Shown here: piece after piece, positions 62,835 through 64,000 of the stretch
Layout of the letters: each line of letters begins with the position of its first letter
Position numbering within the stretch: position 1 is the stretch's first letter
Assembly (NCBI GenBank): GCA_012519055.1
Contig: JAAYQU010000031.1
Coordinates: 1-64,000 of the forward strand
Source of the DNA: Bacteroidales bacterium
GTDB taxonomy: Bacteria > Bacteroidota > Bacteroidia > Bacteroidales > Salinivirgaceae
Length of the DNA stretch: 64,000 bases
Reading direction: 5' to 3'
Program-made: the position numbers and the translations under genes
Notes under the pieces: model-generated
Told to the model about the DNA's origin: nothing
The model's database searches: none
What the model saw: the letters and a program-made list of their open reading frames with translations, nothing else

Positions 62835-64000
62835 ATGACACGTTTAATATCAATATTCACACTTTTATTAATCGCACTTTCATCTTGTAGTAAATCTACT
62901 CAAGAAATTACCGGAAAATGGAGTGGTGCGTTAAATGTTCAGGGAATGCAATTAAGACTTGTTTTAAATATCGAAAAATCGGAAGCAGGCTACAAATCTA
63001 CCATGGATAGTCCTAACCAAGGGGCTTATGGCATAGAGTGCAACGAAACAAGCTTTGCAAGTAATGTGCTGAAAGTTAAGATTAGTTCCATTGGAGCGAG
63101 TTATGAAGGCACACTAAAAAAAGATAGCATTATCGGTACTTTCACTCAAATGGGAATGAAATTTCCACTCAATTTGAGTCGCGATGAGATTGAAAAAGTG
63201 GAACAAAAACGCCCGCAAGAGCCAAAACCGCCATTTCCTTACTACATCGAAGATGTAAAGTTTGAAAACAAAAAAGATGGAAACACACTTGCAGGCACGC
63301 TGACCTTGCCAAGTGAGAATGGGGAATACCCTGTAGTAGTGCTTATCTCGGGTAGCGGACCGCAAAATCGCGATGAGGAGTTAATGGGACATAAACCCTT
63401 TTTGGTAATTGCCGACTATTTGACTCGAAACGGAATAGGAGTACTTCGCTACGACGACCGTGGAACAGCACAATCGACTGGAGATTTCAACAAAGCAACA
63501 ACGCTCGATTTGGCAAACGATGCCGAAAGTGCTGTAAGCTATCTGCTTGGTAGAAAAGAGGTTGACAAAACGAAAATTGGTTTAATGGGACACAGTGAGG
63601 GAGGAATTATTGCCCCTATAGTAGCAGCGAGAAACGAAAATGTTTCATTCATAGTCCTGCTTGCAGGAACAGGCGTGCGTGGTGACCAACTGCTTTTAAT
63701 GCAGCAACGAGCTATTTCTAAGGCTTCGGGCTTACCTGAAACGATGTTTTTAGAAAACGAAAAAATGAATATATCTCTGTATGAGCATATTATTAACACT
63801 TCTGACACAATAAACTTGCGAGCCGAGCTAACTGAAATAATGGAAAATAGTTTCAGTAATAGTACAGTATTAACGGCACAAATGACTACTGAGCAAAAGG
63901 ACGGACTGGTAAAAGTAACTGTTAATCAACTTGTTTCGCCTTGGATGTACTATTTTATCAAGTATGACCCTTATCCTATGTTGAAAAAGGTTAAATGTTC
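62835..64000 (+). CDS. Alpha/beta hydrolase lipoprotein, 3' end outside the window
   Basis: The frame from ATG 62835 runs to the right edge without a stop (388 codons). A lipoprotein signal ends in the lipobox ALSSC (C18). An N-terminal strand-rich domain (about 20-120; TGKWSGALNVQGMQLRLVLNI) precedes a serine-hydrolase domain (from about 140) with VVVLISGSGPQNRDEE, LRYDDRGTAQSTGDF and the nucleophile elbow GLMGHSEGGIIAP, followed by LLAGTGVRG. The acid and histidine of the triad lie beyond the visible part. Relatives are annotated as esterases or peptidases; the substrate is unknown. Confidence 0.88.
   Translation, partial: MTRLISIFTLLLIALSSCSKSTQEITGKWSGALNVQGMQLRLVLNIEKSEAGYKSTMDSPNQGAYGIECNETSFASNVLKVKISSIGASYEGTLKKDSIIGTFTQMGMKFPLNLSRDEIEKVEQKRPQEPKPPFPYYIEDVKFENKKDGNTLAGTLTLPSENGEYPVVVLISGSGPQNRDEELMGHKPFLVIADYLTRNGIGVLRYDDRGTAQSTGDFNKATTLDLANDAESAVSYLLGRKEVDKTKIGLMGHSEGGIIAPIVAARNENVSFIVLLAGTGVRGDQLLLMQQRAISKASGLPETMFLENEKMNISLYEHIINTSDTINLRAELTEIMENSFSNSTVLTAQMTTEQKDGLVKVTVNQLVSPWMYYFIKYDPYPMLKKVKC

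Overview
The window is a chromosomal segment of a low-GC Bacteroidota (most likely class Bacteroidia). The evidence is direct: several proteins end in type A T9SS sorting domains (PNPAxxxxxI ... LVK/IIK), one ends in a type B (gliding-motility) domain, there is a DUF4249 lipoprotein/TonB-dependent receptor pair, lipoboxes are of the Bacteroidota style (SSC, SGC), and upstream regions carry the Bacteroidota -7 promoter element TAnnTTTG (for example 10258-10265, 19367-19374, 61965-61972). No rRNA, tRNA, CRISPR array, prophage or transposase gene was seen.

Layout. 1-5 kb, minus strand: start of an unknown gene, an LtaS-like sulfatase-fold membrane enzyme, an alkaline phosphatase lipoprotein, a NimA-like flavoprotein and a GH73/LysM peptidoglycan hydrolase. 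5.1 kb: cytidine deaminase. 5.6-9 kb: a tightly overlapping operon (glycosyltransferase, hddA, gmhA, hddC) for GDP-D-glycero-alpha-D-manno-heptose. 9.2-16 kb: gapA with a clear promoter and terminator, a 999-residue secreted BNR/VPS10-like T9SS cargo, a 41-residue lipoprotein and two unknown membrane or TPR proteins. 16.4-23.6 kb, plus strand: Cys-rich small protein, OmpR-type regulator, YggS, DHOD-like enzyme, lipoprotein, C69 dipeptidase and a FetAB-like ABC pair.

23.6-29.1 kb is the most unusual stretch. All genes are on the minus strand, visibly AT-rich and mostly unrecognised. The 3' ends of two of them are followed by 132-133 bp imperfect palindromes bounded by integron-type core boxes (RYYYAAC ... 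GTTRRRY). This looks like a small integron-cassette array without an integrase (CALIN-like). It also holds two tandem paralogues, one of them broken by a single in-frame TGA.

29-45 kb: MutS2, a type B T9SS protein, WbqC-like protein, a 1095-residue propeller/SpoIIE signalling protein, ComB, a beta-helix T9SS protein, PIN-PhoH and FolC. 45-48 kb: intergenic DNA rich in structure (two complex inverted-repeat elements, a 120 bp hairpin with an alternative terminator, and a 5' leader motif present twice, each copy 75-80 nt before a small lipoprotein gene), plus a FocA/NirC channel. 48-52.6 kb, minus: SpeA, a fused LPLAT/GNAT acyltransferase and an FtsE-like ATPase. 52.9-61.8 kb, plus: TPR protein and barrel pair, then DUF4249, TonB receptor and small barrel. 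62-64 kb: DUF2089 regulator, Yip1-like membrane protein and the start of an alpha/beta hydrolase lipoprotein running off the window.

Much of the content concerns the cell envelope: heptose glycan assembly, T9SS cargo, outer-membrane barrels, aminolipid-type acylation and peptidoglycan cleavage. Several start codons were moved from the longest open frame on the basis of promoter position, upstream overlap or use of ATG rather than TTG; these are stated per gene.
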